A stretch of DNA of 64,000 nt from assembly GCF_006443685.1 (NCBI RefSeq), contig NZ_VFYP01000007.1, positions 1 through 64,000 on the forward strand. The letters are read 5' to 3'. Shown here one piece after another: positions 52,996-61,594 of this stretch. Made by a program: the position numbers and the translations under genes. The notes below the pieces were generated by a model that was not told the DNA's origin, did no database searches, and saw nothing but the letters and a program-made list of their open reading frames with translations. Numbering within the stretch: the first letter of the stretch is position 1; every line of letters begins with the position of its first letter. The stretch comes from Rhizobium glycinendophyticum (GTDB lineage: Bacteria > Pseudomonadota > Alphaproteobacteria > Rhizobiales > Rhizobiaceae).

Positions 52996-53727
52996 TCACT
53001 TGCGAACCAGGCTGAAGGTGAAATGGCTGCCGCGATGATAATCGACAGCGTAGATCACCGGGTCGCCTGCAGCATTAAAGCAGGTTTCGGCAATCAGGAG
53101 TGCCGGGCCGAAGTCGGCAAGATCGTGCCGCTGTACGACGTCTTCTGGCAACAGCACGGCCGAAACCTTGGCTGCCGACATGCGTGGGCGGTTGCGATAC
53201 TGTTCCATCAGGTTGAGCAGCGAGCCGCTCCAGTCGATGTCGTAGAGCTTGGCCGGGATAATGGCGCGCGGGACATAGTCGATGCAGTAGAGGATCGGCG
53301 CGTCGTCATTCAATCGAAGCCGCTCAATGCGGATAACCCTTCCATCCTTGCCGAGCCTCAAGGCCTCTGCGACCTCGGCGGATGGACTTTCTTCCGAAAT
53401 CGAAAGAACCTTGTTGATCGGCTTGTAGCCATAGTGGCCGGCCATGGCCGTCACGCTCTCAAACACGGTGATCGGCCGGTCGACCTGAACGGCTGACATG
53501 GCGGAAACGAAACGGCCGCGGCCATGTTCGACATAGATGATGTCGTCCTGCTCCAGGAGTTTAAGGGCCTCACGGAGCGCAGGCCGTGAGATCTTGAACC
53601 GCTGGGTCAGTTGGGCTTCCGTCGGCAACTTGTCGCCCGGATGCAAGCCCTCCTCGCGGATCAGTTCGGCGATCCGGTCGCGCAGCTGGATGACCAGCGT
53701 TCTGGTATCGCGGATAGGTTCGTCCAA
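52996..53727 (-). CDS. GntR-family regulator with UTRA domain (FrlR-like)
   Basis: This 243-residue HutC/FrlR-type regulator has a winged helix (LRDRIAELIREEGLHPGDKL and ALREALKLLEQDDIIYVEHG) followed by a UTRA ligand-binding domain (YGYKPINKVLSISEE, VIRIERLRLNDDAPILYCID, VIYAVDYHRGSHFTFSLVRK). It is divergent from the frlB-like gene and convergent with the permease gene. It probably represses both halves of the fructosamine system and responds to a phosphorylated sugar-amine. Confidence 0.9.
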   Translation of the reverse strand: MDEPIRDTRTLVIQLRDRIAELIREEGLHPGDKLPTEAQLTQRFKISRPALREALKLLEQDDIIYVEHGRGRFVSAMSAVQVDRPITVFESVTAMAGHYGYKPINKVLSISEESPSAEVAEALRLGKDGRVIRIERLRLNDDAPILYCIDYVPRAIIPAKLYDIDWSGSLLNLMEQYRNRPRMSAAKVSAVLLPEDVVQRHDLADFGPALLIAETCFNAAGDPVIYAVDYHRGSHFTFSLVRK

Positions 53728-53756
53728 GACAGCCTCTGTGTTTCGCCTGACTGTTC

Positions 53757-53888
53757 TTGTCTGACAAAGGTGGGAAGGTCAAGCACCCCCTCTCCCCGAC
53801 GTCATGCCTCCAGTTGCGGGTCGAGAGCCGTTTCCGCTTGCCTCTCCCCGCTTGACGCGCGACGTCAAAGATGTCAGTTGTCTTACAA
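53757..53888. promoter_or_regulatory. two TTGTC-ACAA operators between the GntR gene and frlB
   Basis: TTGTCTGACAA (53757-53767) lies 30 bp from the GntR start. TTGTCTTACAA (53878-53888) lies 46 bp before the frlB start. Both are near-palindromes of the same type as 49706-49716. One copy faces each divergent gene, as expected for an autoregulated GntR system. Confidence 0.6.
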
Positions 53889-53934
53889 CATTGTCGGCCG
53901 TTTCGGCGACGACCCCTGAGACTGGAGATCGCAG

Positions 53935-54948
53935 ATGCTGAATTTTGACGAAGACCGTTTCCTGAAGATCCAGGGAGGCGCCGTGGCGTTGCGCCAGCGG
54001 CTGGATGCTGTCATCGGGCAATGCCTCTCGGCTGGTGCGGAGAACATCTTCTTCCTCGGCACGGGCGGCGCCGCCATCCTGATGCAGCCGGCCCTCCAGC
54101 TTCTGCAGCGCAGCTCCCGCTTTCCCGCCTACATCGACCTGCCGGCGGAGCTCGTTCTCACCGGCTCGGCTCATCTGACGGAAAAGTCGATCGTCGTGAT
54201 GCCTTCGCTGTCTGGAACCACCAAGGAAAGCGTTGCCCTTCTTGCGCGGTTGAAGGAGATCGGCGCGACGGTCATCACCCTTGTCGGCCACGAAAACACC
54301 CCGCTTGGCCAGGGCGGAGATCATGTCTTCGTCAACTTCGCCGAAGATGACACCTCCTGCGAATCCTTCTATCTGCAGTCTCTGTTCATCGCACTTTCGA
54401 TCCTCCACCATCGAAACGAGATCAGAAACTACGACGAGATTGTCACAGAACTCGACCGCCTTCCGGCCCTGTTGCTCGAGGTAAAGCGGGCCTATGAGCC
54501 GAAGGCGGAGAACTTCGCCCGCAAGCTTGCGGCCTCCGACTATCACATCATCACGGGCGCCGGGAACGTCTGGCCGCAGGCCTTCTATTATGGGATGTGC
54601 ATTCTTGAAGAGATGCAGTGGATCCGCACGCGCCCCGTCCATGCCTCCGACTTCTTCCATGGCACGCTCGAACTCATCGACAAGGATGTGAGCCTTGTCC
54701 TGTTCAAGGGCGAAGACGACTTGCGTCCACTCGCCGAGCGGATCGAGAACTTTGCCCCGACCTATACGGAAAAGCTGCTGGTCCTCGACACCGCTGCATT
54801 GGATCTTCCAGGCATCTCCAAGCCGGTCCGCGCTCTGATCTCGCCGATTCTGCTGGCGACCGTTCTGGAGCGCATCAGCGCGCATCTTGAGGTGATGCGG
54901 AATCATCCCCTGACCACACGCCGATACTATAAACGCGTCGCCTACTGA
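53935..54948 (+). CDS. frlB: SIS-domain fructosamine-6-phosphate deglycase (FrlB-like)
   Basis: This 337-residue protein has two SIS domains. The first is FLGTGGAAILMQPALQLLQR with VMPSLSGTTKESVALLARL. The second begins YHIITGAGNVWPQAFYYGMC and includes the His/Glu segment PVHASDFFHGTLELID. FrlB-type enzymes split fructoselysine-6-phosphate or related compounds into glucose-6-phosphate and the amine. The FrlD-like kinase follows 71 bp downstream. The exact amine is not predictable. Confidence 0.82.
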   Translation: MLNFDEDRFLKIQGGAVALRQRLDAVIGQCLSAGAENIFFLGTGGAAILMQPALQLLQRSSRFPAYIDLPAELVLTGSAHLTEKSIVVMPSLSGTTKESVALLARLKEIGATVITLVGHENTPLGQGGDHVFVNFAEDDTSCESFYLQSLFIALSILHHRNEIRNYDEIVTELDRLPALLLEVKRAYEPKAENFARKLAASDYHIITGAGNVWPQAFYYGMCILEEMQWIRTRPVHASDFFHGTLELIDKDVSLVLFKGEDDLRPLAERIENFAPTYTEKLLVLDTAALDLPGISKPVRALISPILLATVLERISAHLEVMRNHPLTTRRYYKRVAY

Positions 54949-54959
54949 TCGGCGTATGA

Positions 54960-55017
54960 GGATGTCGGGTGGGCCCTGCCGTGTCTTGCAAGGCCCGCCG
55001 ATCCTTTTATGGATGAA
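54960..55017 (+). promoter_or_regulatory. imperfect GC-rich stem with short T-run between frlB and frlD
   Basis: GGATGTCGGGTGGGCC (from 54960) pairs imperfectly with GGCCCGCCGATCC, followed by TTTT near 55006-55009. It could act as a partial terminator between the deglycase and kinase genes, or as an mRNA processing stem. Two mismatched positions weaken the call. Confidence 0.35.
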
Positions 55018-55019
55018 GC

Positions 55020-55820
55020 ATGAGCAGATCCCGATTCGCCATCGTCGGCGACAATTGCATTGATCGATTTCGCCCCTCCGGCATGTCAATGATCGGCGGC
55101 AACGCCGTCAATGTCGCAGTCCAGCTGGCGCTGCTCGGCGAAACCGCCCACTACTTCGGTGCTGTCGGTCTTGATCCGGACGGCAGGCGAACGATCGAGG
55201 CGTTGGCGAGCCGCGGCGTGAATGTCCATTTCGTTCAGCAAAAGGCAGGGACCACAGCATATACCGACATTGATGTCTTGCCGTCAGGCGAACGTGTCTT
55301 TGCTCATGAAGACTTCGGTGTTTGCGCTGGTTATCGTCCCTCGGTCGATGATCTCCATGCTCTTGATCACATGGACCATGTGCATATCGGCTGGATGGAC
55401 GACAACGGGGAACTTCGAAAGCGGCTGGTGGCGCAAGGCGTCAGTGTGTCCCAGGATATCACGGTCAATGCCGATCCGGTTCATCTTGGCGTGGCGGGTC
55501 TCACCATCGCCTTCGGCTCGGCAGGCGAAGACGATGCAGCCGCAGCAGATCTCGTTGCCCGCCTCCTGGGCGACGGAGCTAAACTTGCCGTAGTAACGAA
55601 AGGGGCGCGCGGCGCCTGCGCGTCCGACGGTATCGCAAGCTACGCCGTCGAAGCCGAAAAAATCGAGGTTGTCGACACGACCGGTGCTGGTGACAGCTTT
55701 ATCGCCGGCTTTCTGTCAGCTTACCGGTCGGGATCCGGCATACCCGCCTGCCTTGCTGCGGGATGTCGAACGGCCGCGCGGACCTGCAACCATATCGGCG
55801 GCTTTCCCCAATCCGCTTAG
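55020..55820 (+). CDS. frlD: PfkB-family fructosamine kinase (FrlD-like)
   Basis: This 266-residue PfkB sugar kinase has FAIVGDNCIDRFRPSGMS and GGNAVNVAVQLALLGE, matching FrlD N-termini. The anion-hole and catalytic Asp lie in VVDTTGAGDSFIAGFLSAYR. FrlD phosphorylates the sugar C6 of fructoselysine-type compounds before deglycation by FrlB. Length is typical. It ends 78 bp before the convergent paoC. Confidence 0.85.
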   Translation: MSRSRFAIVGDNCIDRFRPSGMSMIGGNAVNVAVQLALLGETAHYFGAVGLDPDGRRTIEALASRGVNVHFVQQKAGTTAYTDIDVLPSGERVFAHEDFGVCAGYRPSVDDLHALDHMDHVHIGWMDDNGELRKRLVAQGVSVSQDITVNADPVHLGVAGLTIAFGSAGEDDAAAADLVARLLGDGAKLAVVTKGARGACASDGIASYAVEAEKIEVVDTTGAGDSFIAGFLSAYRSGSGIPACLAAGCRTAARTCNHIGGFPQSA

Positions 55821-55898
55821 CGAGCGTTGACGAGGCCCCCCCGCCGCAGCGCATCAGCCCTAAGCGATCCTCAAAACCGCCGGGAGCTGTTCGGGTGC

Positions 55899-58097
55899 TC
55901 AGGCGACCTCCGGCAGTTGCCCGATCAGCTTGTCGAGCGTGATGGGATAATTCCTGACGCGGATGCCGGTCGCGTTGTAGATGGCGTTCGCGATCGCCGC
56001 AGAGACACCGCAAAGGCCAAGCTCGCCCACGCCCTTCGCCTTCATCGGGGAGGAATAGGGGTCGGTCTCGTCCATGAAGATCACCTCCTGATGCGGGATG
56101 TCCGCATGAACCGGGACTTCATAAAGGGCCAGATCGTGATTGACGAAGAGCCCATAACGGGTGTCGACTGACAGTTCTTCGGACAGTGCCCCGCCTGCCC
56201 CCATGGTCATCGCCCCAATGACCTGGCTGCGCGCCGTGATCGGGTTGAGGATGCGCCCGGCAGCACAGACAGCAAGCATGCGGCGGATCCGGGTTTCGCC
56301 CGTTGCAATGTCGACGGCCACCTCGACGAAATGGCCGCCAAAGGTCGACTGCTGGTGGGTCTGAGAGAGATCCCCCCATTCCATCGTATCCTCACCCACC
56401 AGTTCCTCGTCAGAGGCTGCATCAGAAAGCGTCACCGCACGGTTGCCCGAGCGGACGGCTCCGTCTTCGAAGATGGCGTCGGACGAGTTGAAACCGAGTT
56501 TGCTTGCAACGGCTTCGCGCAGTTTGACACAAGCCGCATAAACCCCCGATGTCGACGAATTGGCTCCGAACTGGCCACCGGAACCGGCGGATATCGGATA
56601 GCGGGAATCTCCCAGCTTAACCTCGACCTTGTCGATGTTTACGCCCATCATTTCGGCAGCCGTCTGGGCAATGATGGTGTAGCTTCCGGTTCCGATATCC
56701 GTCATGTCGGTTTCAACGGTCACGATGCCGCGGTTATCCAGCCGAACGCGCGCTCCGGATGGGACAAGCAGATTGTTGCGGAAGGCGGCCGCAACGCCAA
56801 GACCGATCATCCAGTTGCCTTCGCGGCGCAAGCCCGGCGCCTGTCTCTTCTCCCACCCGAAGATCTCGGCTCCACGATTGAGACAGCCGACAAGATCGCG
56901 ATAGGAAAAGGGGCGCTCGGGGTGCTCCGGATCCACCTGTGTGTCATTGGCAATCCGGAATGCGATCGGGTCCATCCCGAGTTTCTCAGCCATCTCGTCG
57001 ATCGCAATCTCGAGCGCCATCATGCCCGGCGCTTCGCCAGGGGCCCGCATGGCGTTACCTTCCGGCAGGTCGAGCGTTGCGAGCTTCATCGCAGTCATCC
57101 GATTGGCACCGGCGTAGAGCAGACGCGTCTGCATCACCGCGACTTCCGGCCCCCCTCCCGGCAGGTCACCCGACCAGCTTTCATGGGCAATTGCAGTAAT
57201 CTTTCCATCGCGTTCCGCCCCGATCCGGATCCTCTGAATGGTCGCTGGACGATGTGTGGTATTGTTGGGCACCATCGGACGGGGCAAAGCGACCTTGACC
57301 GGCCGCCCCACCGCCTTGGATGCCAGGGCGGCTAGAAGAGCGTCTGCGCGCAGAAACAGCTTGCCACCGAAGCCGCCGCCAATGAAGGGCGACATCAGAT
57401 GCACCTTCTCCTTGTCAATGCCAAGCGTGATGGCGAGATCGCTTCGCCACCAATCGATCATTTGGCTCGAGGTCCAGACCGTGACCGCGTCACCGTCCCA
57501 AAGAGCAATGGAGGAATGCGGCTCGATCATCGAGTGCGACTGATCAGGGGTCGTGTACTCCGCATCAAGTGTCACCGGTGCGCCCCGGAAAGCCGCGTCA
57601 AAATCGCCAAATGCGCTTTCCGGCTCTGTCGACGGTTCGGGGGTCTCTGCATCCGGCATCGCCGCACGCAGATCGTAAGCCCCTTGCTCCGCGGCATAGT
57701 CGACCTTCACCAGTGCTGCCGCAGCGCGCGCCTGCTCGAATGTTTCCGCGATAACGATCGCGACTGCCTGGTGGTAGTGCTGGATCTCGCTCCCGCCGAA
57801 AAGCTTTGCTGTGTTCTTCTCGCCCTTGGGGAGGTCGCCGATATCTAGGGTCGTCAAGACATTAAGGACACCGGGAGCCTCTTTTGCGGCATCGGTATCG
57901 ATCGCGGTGACATGGCCTTTGGCGATGGCTGCACCCACTGGATAACCGTACACATAGGCGAGGTCGGGGTCATGCCACTCATAGGCATAGGTCGCCTGGC
58001 CGGTCGTCTTGAGCGGGCCGTCGATGCGATGGGTCGGCTGGCCGACGACCTTCAGGCGATCGATCGGGTTGGCTGTTGCTGGCTTGTCGAATTTCAT
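55899..58097 (-). CDS. paoC: PaoC, molybdenum-cofactor subunit of aldehyde oxidoreductase
   Basis: From the ATG at 58097 (MKFDKPATANPIDRLKVVGQ) the protein has 732 residues and closely resembles E. coli PaoC (YagR). Xanthine-oxidase-family marks are MSPFIGGGFGGKLFLRADAL, RAPGEAPGMMALEIAID, GSGGQFGANSSTSGVYAACV and the catalytic Glu in AKGVGELGLCGVSAAIANAI. It binds the molybdopterin cytosine dinucleotide cofactor and oxidises aldehydes to acids. The upstream extension to 58343 overlaps paoB and is rejected. Confidence 0.92.
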   Translation of the reverse strand: MKFDKPATANPIDRLKVVGQPTHRIDGPLKTTGQATYAYEWHDPDLAYVYGYPVGAAIAKGHVTAIDTDAAKEAPGVLNVLTTLDIGDLPKGEKNTAKLFGGSEIQHYHQAVAIVIAETFEQARAAAALVKVDYAAEQGAYDLRAAMPDAETPEPSTEPESAFGDFDAAFRGAPVTLDAEYTTPDQSHSMIEPHSSIALWDGDAVTVWTSSQMIDWWRSDLAITLGIDKEKVHLMSPFIGGGFGGKLFLRADALLAALASKAVGRPVKVALPRPMVPNNTTHRPATIQRIRIGAERDGKITAIAHESWSGDLPGGGPEVAVMQTRLLYAGANRMTAMKLATLDLPEGNAMRAPGEAPGMMALEIAIDEMAEKLGMDPIAFRIANDTQVDPEHPERPFSYRDLVGCLNRGAEIFGWEKRQAPGLRREGNWMIGLGVAAAFRNNLLVPSGARVRLDNRGIVTVETDMTDIGTGSYTIIAQTAAEMMGVNIDKVEVKLGDSRYPISAGSGGQFGANSSTSGVYAACVKLREAVASKLGFNSSDAIFEDGAVRSGNRAVTLSDAASDEELVGEDTMEWGDLSQTHQQSTFGGHFVEVAVDIATGETRIRRMLAVCAAGRILNPITARSQVIGAMTMGAGGALSEELSVDTRYGLFVNHDLALYEVPVHADIPHQEVIFMDETDPYSSPMKAKGVGELGLCGVSAAIANAIYNATGIRVRNYPITLDKLIGQLPEVA

Positions 58098-58101
58098 GAT
58101 C

Positions 58102-59052
58102 TTATCCCTTCGCCTCGGCGAGCACTGACCCCAGCGTGCGCTGGACGAGATCGACCTTGAACCGGTTCTGCTCCGTAGGACGGGCCCCTTCAAGGATGGC
58201 CGCACTTGCCGCGCGGGCACCGTTCGGCAATGCCGTCTCTGCCTCCTCGACCCGCCACGGCTTGTGCGCGACACCACCGATCGCGACCCGGCCCGTCCCG
58301 TCCGGATGGATGACGGCTCCGACCGAGACAAGGGCAAAGGCATAAGACGCCCGATCCCTTACCTTACGGTAGATCTGCAGCCCTCCGATCGGAGCCGGCA
58401 GTGTCACGGCAACGATAAATTCGCCCGTTTCCAGCACGGTCTCGATATGGGGCGTGTCTGCGGGCAAGAGATGGAACTCGGCGATCGGGATCGACCGTCG
58501 CGACCCGTCCGCCTTGACCGTTTCGATAACGGCATCCAGTGCCCGCAGGGCAACAGCCATATCGCTGGGATGGGTTGCAATACAGGCATCACTAACGCCA
58601 ATCACTGCCAGCTGCCGGGTGATACCACCGATGGCCGAACAGCCACTGCCGGGGTTTCGCTTGTTGCAGGGCAGATTGGGGTCGTAAAAATAGGGACAGC
58701 GAGTTCGCTGCAGGAGGTTTCCAGCGGTCGTCGCCTTGTTACGCAACTGACCGGACGCACCCGCCAGCAGCGCCCGCGACAAAAGCGCGTAGTCGCGCCG
58801 TACGATTGCATGCGAGGCAAGGTCAGTGTTGCGAACCAAAGCGCCAATGCGCAAGCCACCTTCCGGGGTCTGCTCGATCTCGTCGAGACCGAGACCATTG
58901 ACGTCGATCAGATGCGACGGCGTTTCGATCTGCAGTTTCATCAGATCGAGTAGATTGGTGCCGCCCGCGATAAATTTGGCACTGGGATTGGCAACAACCG
59001 CCTGGGCTGCAGCCTCAACGGAGGCGGCGCGTTCGTAGGTAAACTCTCTCAT
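58102..59052 (-). CDS. paoB: PaoB, FAD and [4Fe-4S] subunit of aldehyde oxidoreductase
   Basis: The ATG at 59052 ([20 protein letters not shown]) gives 316 residues. It has FAD-binding [20 protein letters not shown] and [20 protein letters not shown]. The cysteines in [20 protein letters not shown] and the next residue C are those of the extra [4Fe-4S] cluster known in PaoB. It passes electrons between PaoC and PaoA. It overlaps paoA by 4 bp and ends 4 bp before paoC. Confidence 0.92.
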   Translation of the reverse strand: MREFTYERAASVEAAAQAVVANPSAKFIAGGTNLLDLMKLQIETPSHLIDVNGLGLDEIEQTPEGGLRIGALVRNTDLASHAIVRRDYALLSRALLAGASGQLRNKATTAGNLLQRTRCPYFYDPNLPCNKRNPGSGCSAIGGITRQLAVIGVSDACIATHPSDMAVALRALDAVIETVKADGSRRSIPIAEFHLLPADTPHIETVLETGEFIVAVTLPAPIGGLQIYRKVRDRASYAFALVSVGAVIHPDGTGRVAIGGVAHKPWRVEEAETALPNGARAASAAILEGARPTEQNRFKVDLVQRTLGSVLAEAKG

Positions 59053-59579
59053 GCCGGCTCTCCTGCAACGTCGAGAATGGCATCGAGGATGTTGGAATAG
59101 GCTCCGCACCGACAGAGATTGCCACTCATGCGTTCGCGGATCTCGTCCGCCGTCACCTCGGGTTCGCCGGTCAGGTCATCGGTGACATGGCTTGGAATGT
59201 TGGCGTCGATTTCGGCAAGCACTGCAACGGCAGAACAGATCTGCCCTGGCGTGCAATAGCCGCACTGAAAGCCATCATGCTTGACGAAGGCGGCCTGCAT
59301 GGGGTGCAGATTGTCCGGCTGGCCAAGGCCCTCAATCGTGGTGATTTCGTCGCCCTCATGCATCACGGCAAGCGTCAGGCAGGAATTGATCCGGCGTCCC
59401 TCCACGATGACGGTGCAGGCGCCACACTGACCGTGATCGCAACCTTTTTTGGTGCCGGTCAAATGCAGGTGTTCGCGCAGCGCGTCGAGCAAGGTGGTAC
59501 GATTGTCAATATCAAGCGAACAGTGCTCGCCATTGACCGACAATGTGAGTGAGCTTGTTGTCGTCACTTGGTTCCCCAT
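59049..59579 (-). CDS. paoA: PaoA, [2Fe-2S] subunit of aldehyde oxidoreductase, no Tat signal seen
   Basis: The ATG at 59579 ([20 protein letters not shown]) gives 176 residues. Both iron-sulfur sites are complete: [11 protein letters not shown] with a later Cys in INSCLTL, and [11 protein letters not shown] with [13 protein letters not shown]. coli PaoA carries a long twin-arginine signal. None is present here, even if translation began at the GTG at 59639. The complex is therefore predicted to be cytoplasmic. The XdhC-like maturation gene paoD is not adjacent. Confidence 0.9.
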   Translation of the reverse strand: MGNQVTTTSSLTLSVNGEHCSLDIDNRTTLLDALREHLHLTGTKKGCDHGQCGACTVIVEGRRINSCLTLAVMHEGDEITTIEGLGQPDNLHPMQAAFVKHDGFQCGYCTPGQICSAVAVLAEIDANIPSHVTDDLTGEPEVTADEIRERMSGNLCRCGAYSNILDAILDVAGEPA

Positions 59580-59785
59580 GAATTTTGGCAGGTTAAGGTG
59601 CCACGGATCGGCACCCTCGAAACGGGCCAGTCGGAACACAAATTAGATCAGGGAGATAAAGTTCCGCCTCGATCCGAAAACGATGGAAACCTTCGATCCC
59701 TTTGCTGATAAACGGTATCTCGTTTGAGAATCAGCCTCGTGAGATCAAATCAAAGACGAGTTCCAGTTCATCAACTCACTATTCT

Positions 59786-60070
59786 TCAGATTACCTTCAG
59801 ATTGCTTCGCTTTATAATTTTAGACAGTTGCTCGAACGGAACCTTGACCGCCTCACCGAGCCGAACAACATCCAACAACTCTCCGCTACTATCACGTATT
59901 TCGACACTAGATATCGCACAAGGCAACCCCTGTCGAATAGCCTCTGCGACTATATCTCGAATCCCATCTACCGCTGAAGCGCGTGCAGCACGAGGATTCT
60001 CAAGTTCGATACCATCCACGTCCACCACGGGGTTCCCATCGAACACGGCGTGGAAAAAATATCTTTGCAA
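59786..60070 (-). CDS. DUF6894 family small protein
   Basis: A TTG start at 60070, with AAGGAG seven bases ahead, gives 94 residues beginning MQRYFFHAVFDGNPVVDVDG. The pattern RYFFH, then D-x-D-G-x-ELENPRAARASAVDG, then ISSVEIRDSSGELLDVV fits the DUF6894 family common in Rhizobiales. The function is unknown. An ATG further upstream (60103) is possible but has no ribosome site. Confidence 0.7.
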   Translation of the reverse strand: MQRYFFHAVFDGNPVVDVDGIELENPRAARASAVDGIRDIVAEAIRQGLPCAISSVEIRDSSGELLDVVRLGEAVKVPFEQLSKIIKRSNLKVI

Positions 60071-60216
60071 TCGACCACTCCTTCTTGAGACAGATCTGAT
60101 CAATTTTGGAAAAACGGGCTACATCTTAACACAATCGGTAAGCAGGGAGGTATAGGCGTTTCGGACAGCAGCTTCTCGTTGGGTAAAAATAGACGCAGGA
60201 TTTATATCAGACAACC

Positions 60217-61428
60217 CTATGAGATCCTGTTTCGAGCACTGAAATTTCGGACACGACGCAGTATTGAGAAGGCAATCTTAGCAAGGGCACGCTGGCTTTT
60301 AATCGTCTGCTTCAGTCGGACGAACGCTCCCGCCCCTGCAGCGATCGCCTTGCCCTTCCGCGTCACGGGCTTGGCCAGGGTGTAAAGATCGCGGGCCTCG
60401 CCACCAAACCCACTCTTATAGGCCATATCTCCAACAGAGAAATCCATGACAGTCAGGCCCTGCTCGCGGGCCCAGCGCATATAACGAGCAAGGATCGCCA
60501 TGCCGGGGGAACAGGCTTGCCAGTCACCCCCGGCCATCGTGACGATCGTCAGGTGAATCGTTTTGTCATGGATCAGCGTATAGGTGGTTGCGATCCATTG
60601 GTCATCAACGGCAAGGCCAAAGATCTGCGCCGGCCCACGCCCGCCAATGCCAGCAAGTGCTGCCGCGCGATAGCAATCTTCGATGCCGGGGCCAGTCAGG
60701 TGATCGAAACGGCCCAAGTCGCGAAAGCGCTGACGGCGCTGCGCCACCATGACCGGCAGCAGGGTCTCTACCTCCTCGCGCGTCTGCGCTGCGACGAAAC
60801 GTACTGTGCCCCGCTCCGCCATTCTGCGGGCCGAGGTCTTCAAGATCCGTCGTGTCTGATTGTTTACCAGACGATCGACAAGTGACTCGGGATCGCCCTC
60901 AATCATCACGTCGAAACTCTTCTTCGGCGAGAGGGTCAGTCCCGGCAGGCGGGCCAGAGGGTTGGGCCGCCCCTGGATCGTTTCTGTGATCTGATCGATG
61001 TGAACCAGATCGGCAGGCGGGAGCGCCGAGGCGATCGCGTGCCAGAGCGTCGGACCGGCATCATCAGGCAGTGTAAAATCCTTTGCCAGCACCGGTGCAC
61101 TGATATCGCTGACCTCAGAGCCGAGAAAAACGATACGACGATGGGTACGTCGCCTCTGCAGCACCAGCGGCAGCAGCATCACGCATCCACCCGTTACCGT
61201 CTCCGTGACCTCGACGACGAAAGCGCGATCCCCGCGCGGGCGAAGAATATGCGTGTCGATCGCCTGCAGCCAGTCGTAGCGCTGGAAGGCAGACAGCGTG
61301 CCCTCGCCTTCCAGCCCGCGCCAGATCGGCTCCACTTCTGTGAGGTTGTCATGTCGCCGTGCGGCAAGGCCGAAGCTGGGTTGGCTGGATACTGTTGCTG
61401 AAGGGGAGGTTGTCAGGGGCCTGTCCAC
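60217..61428 (-). CDS. CelD/BcsL-like GNAT-fold acyltransferase
   Basis: This 403-residue protein belongs to the Acetyltransf_6 group first noted next to cellulose genes. Seen are EGTLSAFQRYDWLQAIDTHI, RIVFLGSEVSDISAPVLAKD, the helical NNQTRRILKTSARRMAERGT and the C-terminal GNAT core GLAVDDQWIATTYTLIHDKT and GLTVMDFSVGDMAYKSGFGG. Members transfer acyl groups to polysaccharides or other surface molecules. The substrate is unknown. It is divergent from the winged-helix gene, with a small palindrome between. Confidence 0.82.
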   Translation of the reverse strand: MDRPLTTSPSATVSSQPSFGLAARRHDNLTEVEPIWRGLEGEGTLSAFQRYDWLQAIDTHILRPRGDRAFVVEVTETVTGGCVMLLPLVLQRRRTHRRIVFLGSEVSDISAPVLAKDFTLPDDAGPTLWHAIASALPPADLVHIDQITETIQGRPNPLARLPGLTLSPKKSFDVMIEGDPESLVDRLVNNQTRRILKTSARRMAERGTVRFVAAQTREEVETLLPVMVAQRRQRFRDLGRFDHLTGPGIEDCYRAAALAGIGGRGPAQIFGLAVDDQWIATTYTLIHDKTIHLTIVTMAGGDWQACSPGMAILARYMRWAREQGLTVMDFSVGDMAYKSGFGGEARDLYTLAKPVTRKGKAIAAGAGAFVRLKQTIKSQRALAKIAFSILRRVRNFSARNRIS

Positions 61429-61447
61429 TCCGATGTGCCATTTCGCG

Positions 61448-61462
61448 GATATCGCTAATATC
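61448..61462. promoter_or_regulatory. palindrome between divergent acyltransferase and winged-helix genes
   Basis: GATAT (61448-61452) and ATATC (61458-61462) are perfect arms around CGCTA, located 20 bp from the acyltransferase start. It may be an operator for the divergent winged-helix regulator. The short arms make this tentative. Confidence 0.3.
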
Positions 61463-61594
61463 TCAGGCGCTCCCTTAATGTTCGGTATAGGAGCAGGCGA
61501 AGTGCAAACGGAACCGTACTTCGTCGACCGTCACAGCGAAAACTGTTTCAGCATGCTACAAGTGACACGGGAACCAGCAGCATGAGGGGCGATC

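Noticed and set aside
53779..55089. 436-codon minus-strand frame opposite frlB
   Set aside because: frlB on the plus strand has clear SIS domains and motifs. The minus frame is a GC-driven shadow.
56331..57335. 334-codon plus-strand frame opposite paoC
   Set aside because: It is antisense to a highly conserved molybdenum enzyme and has no domain character.
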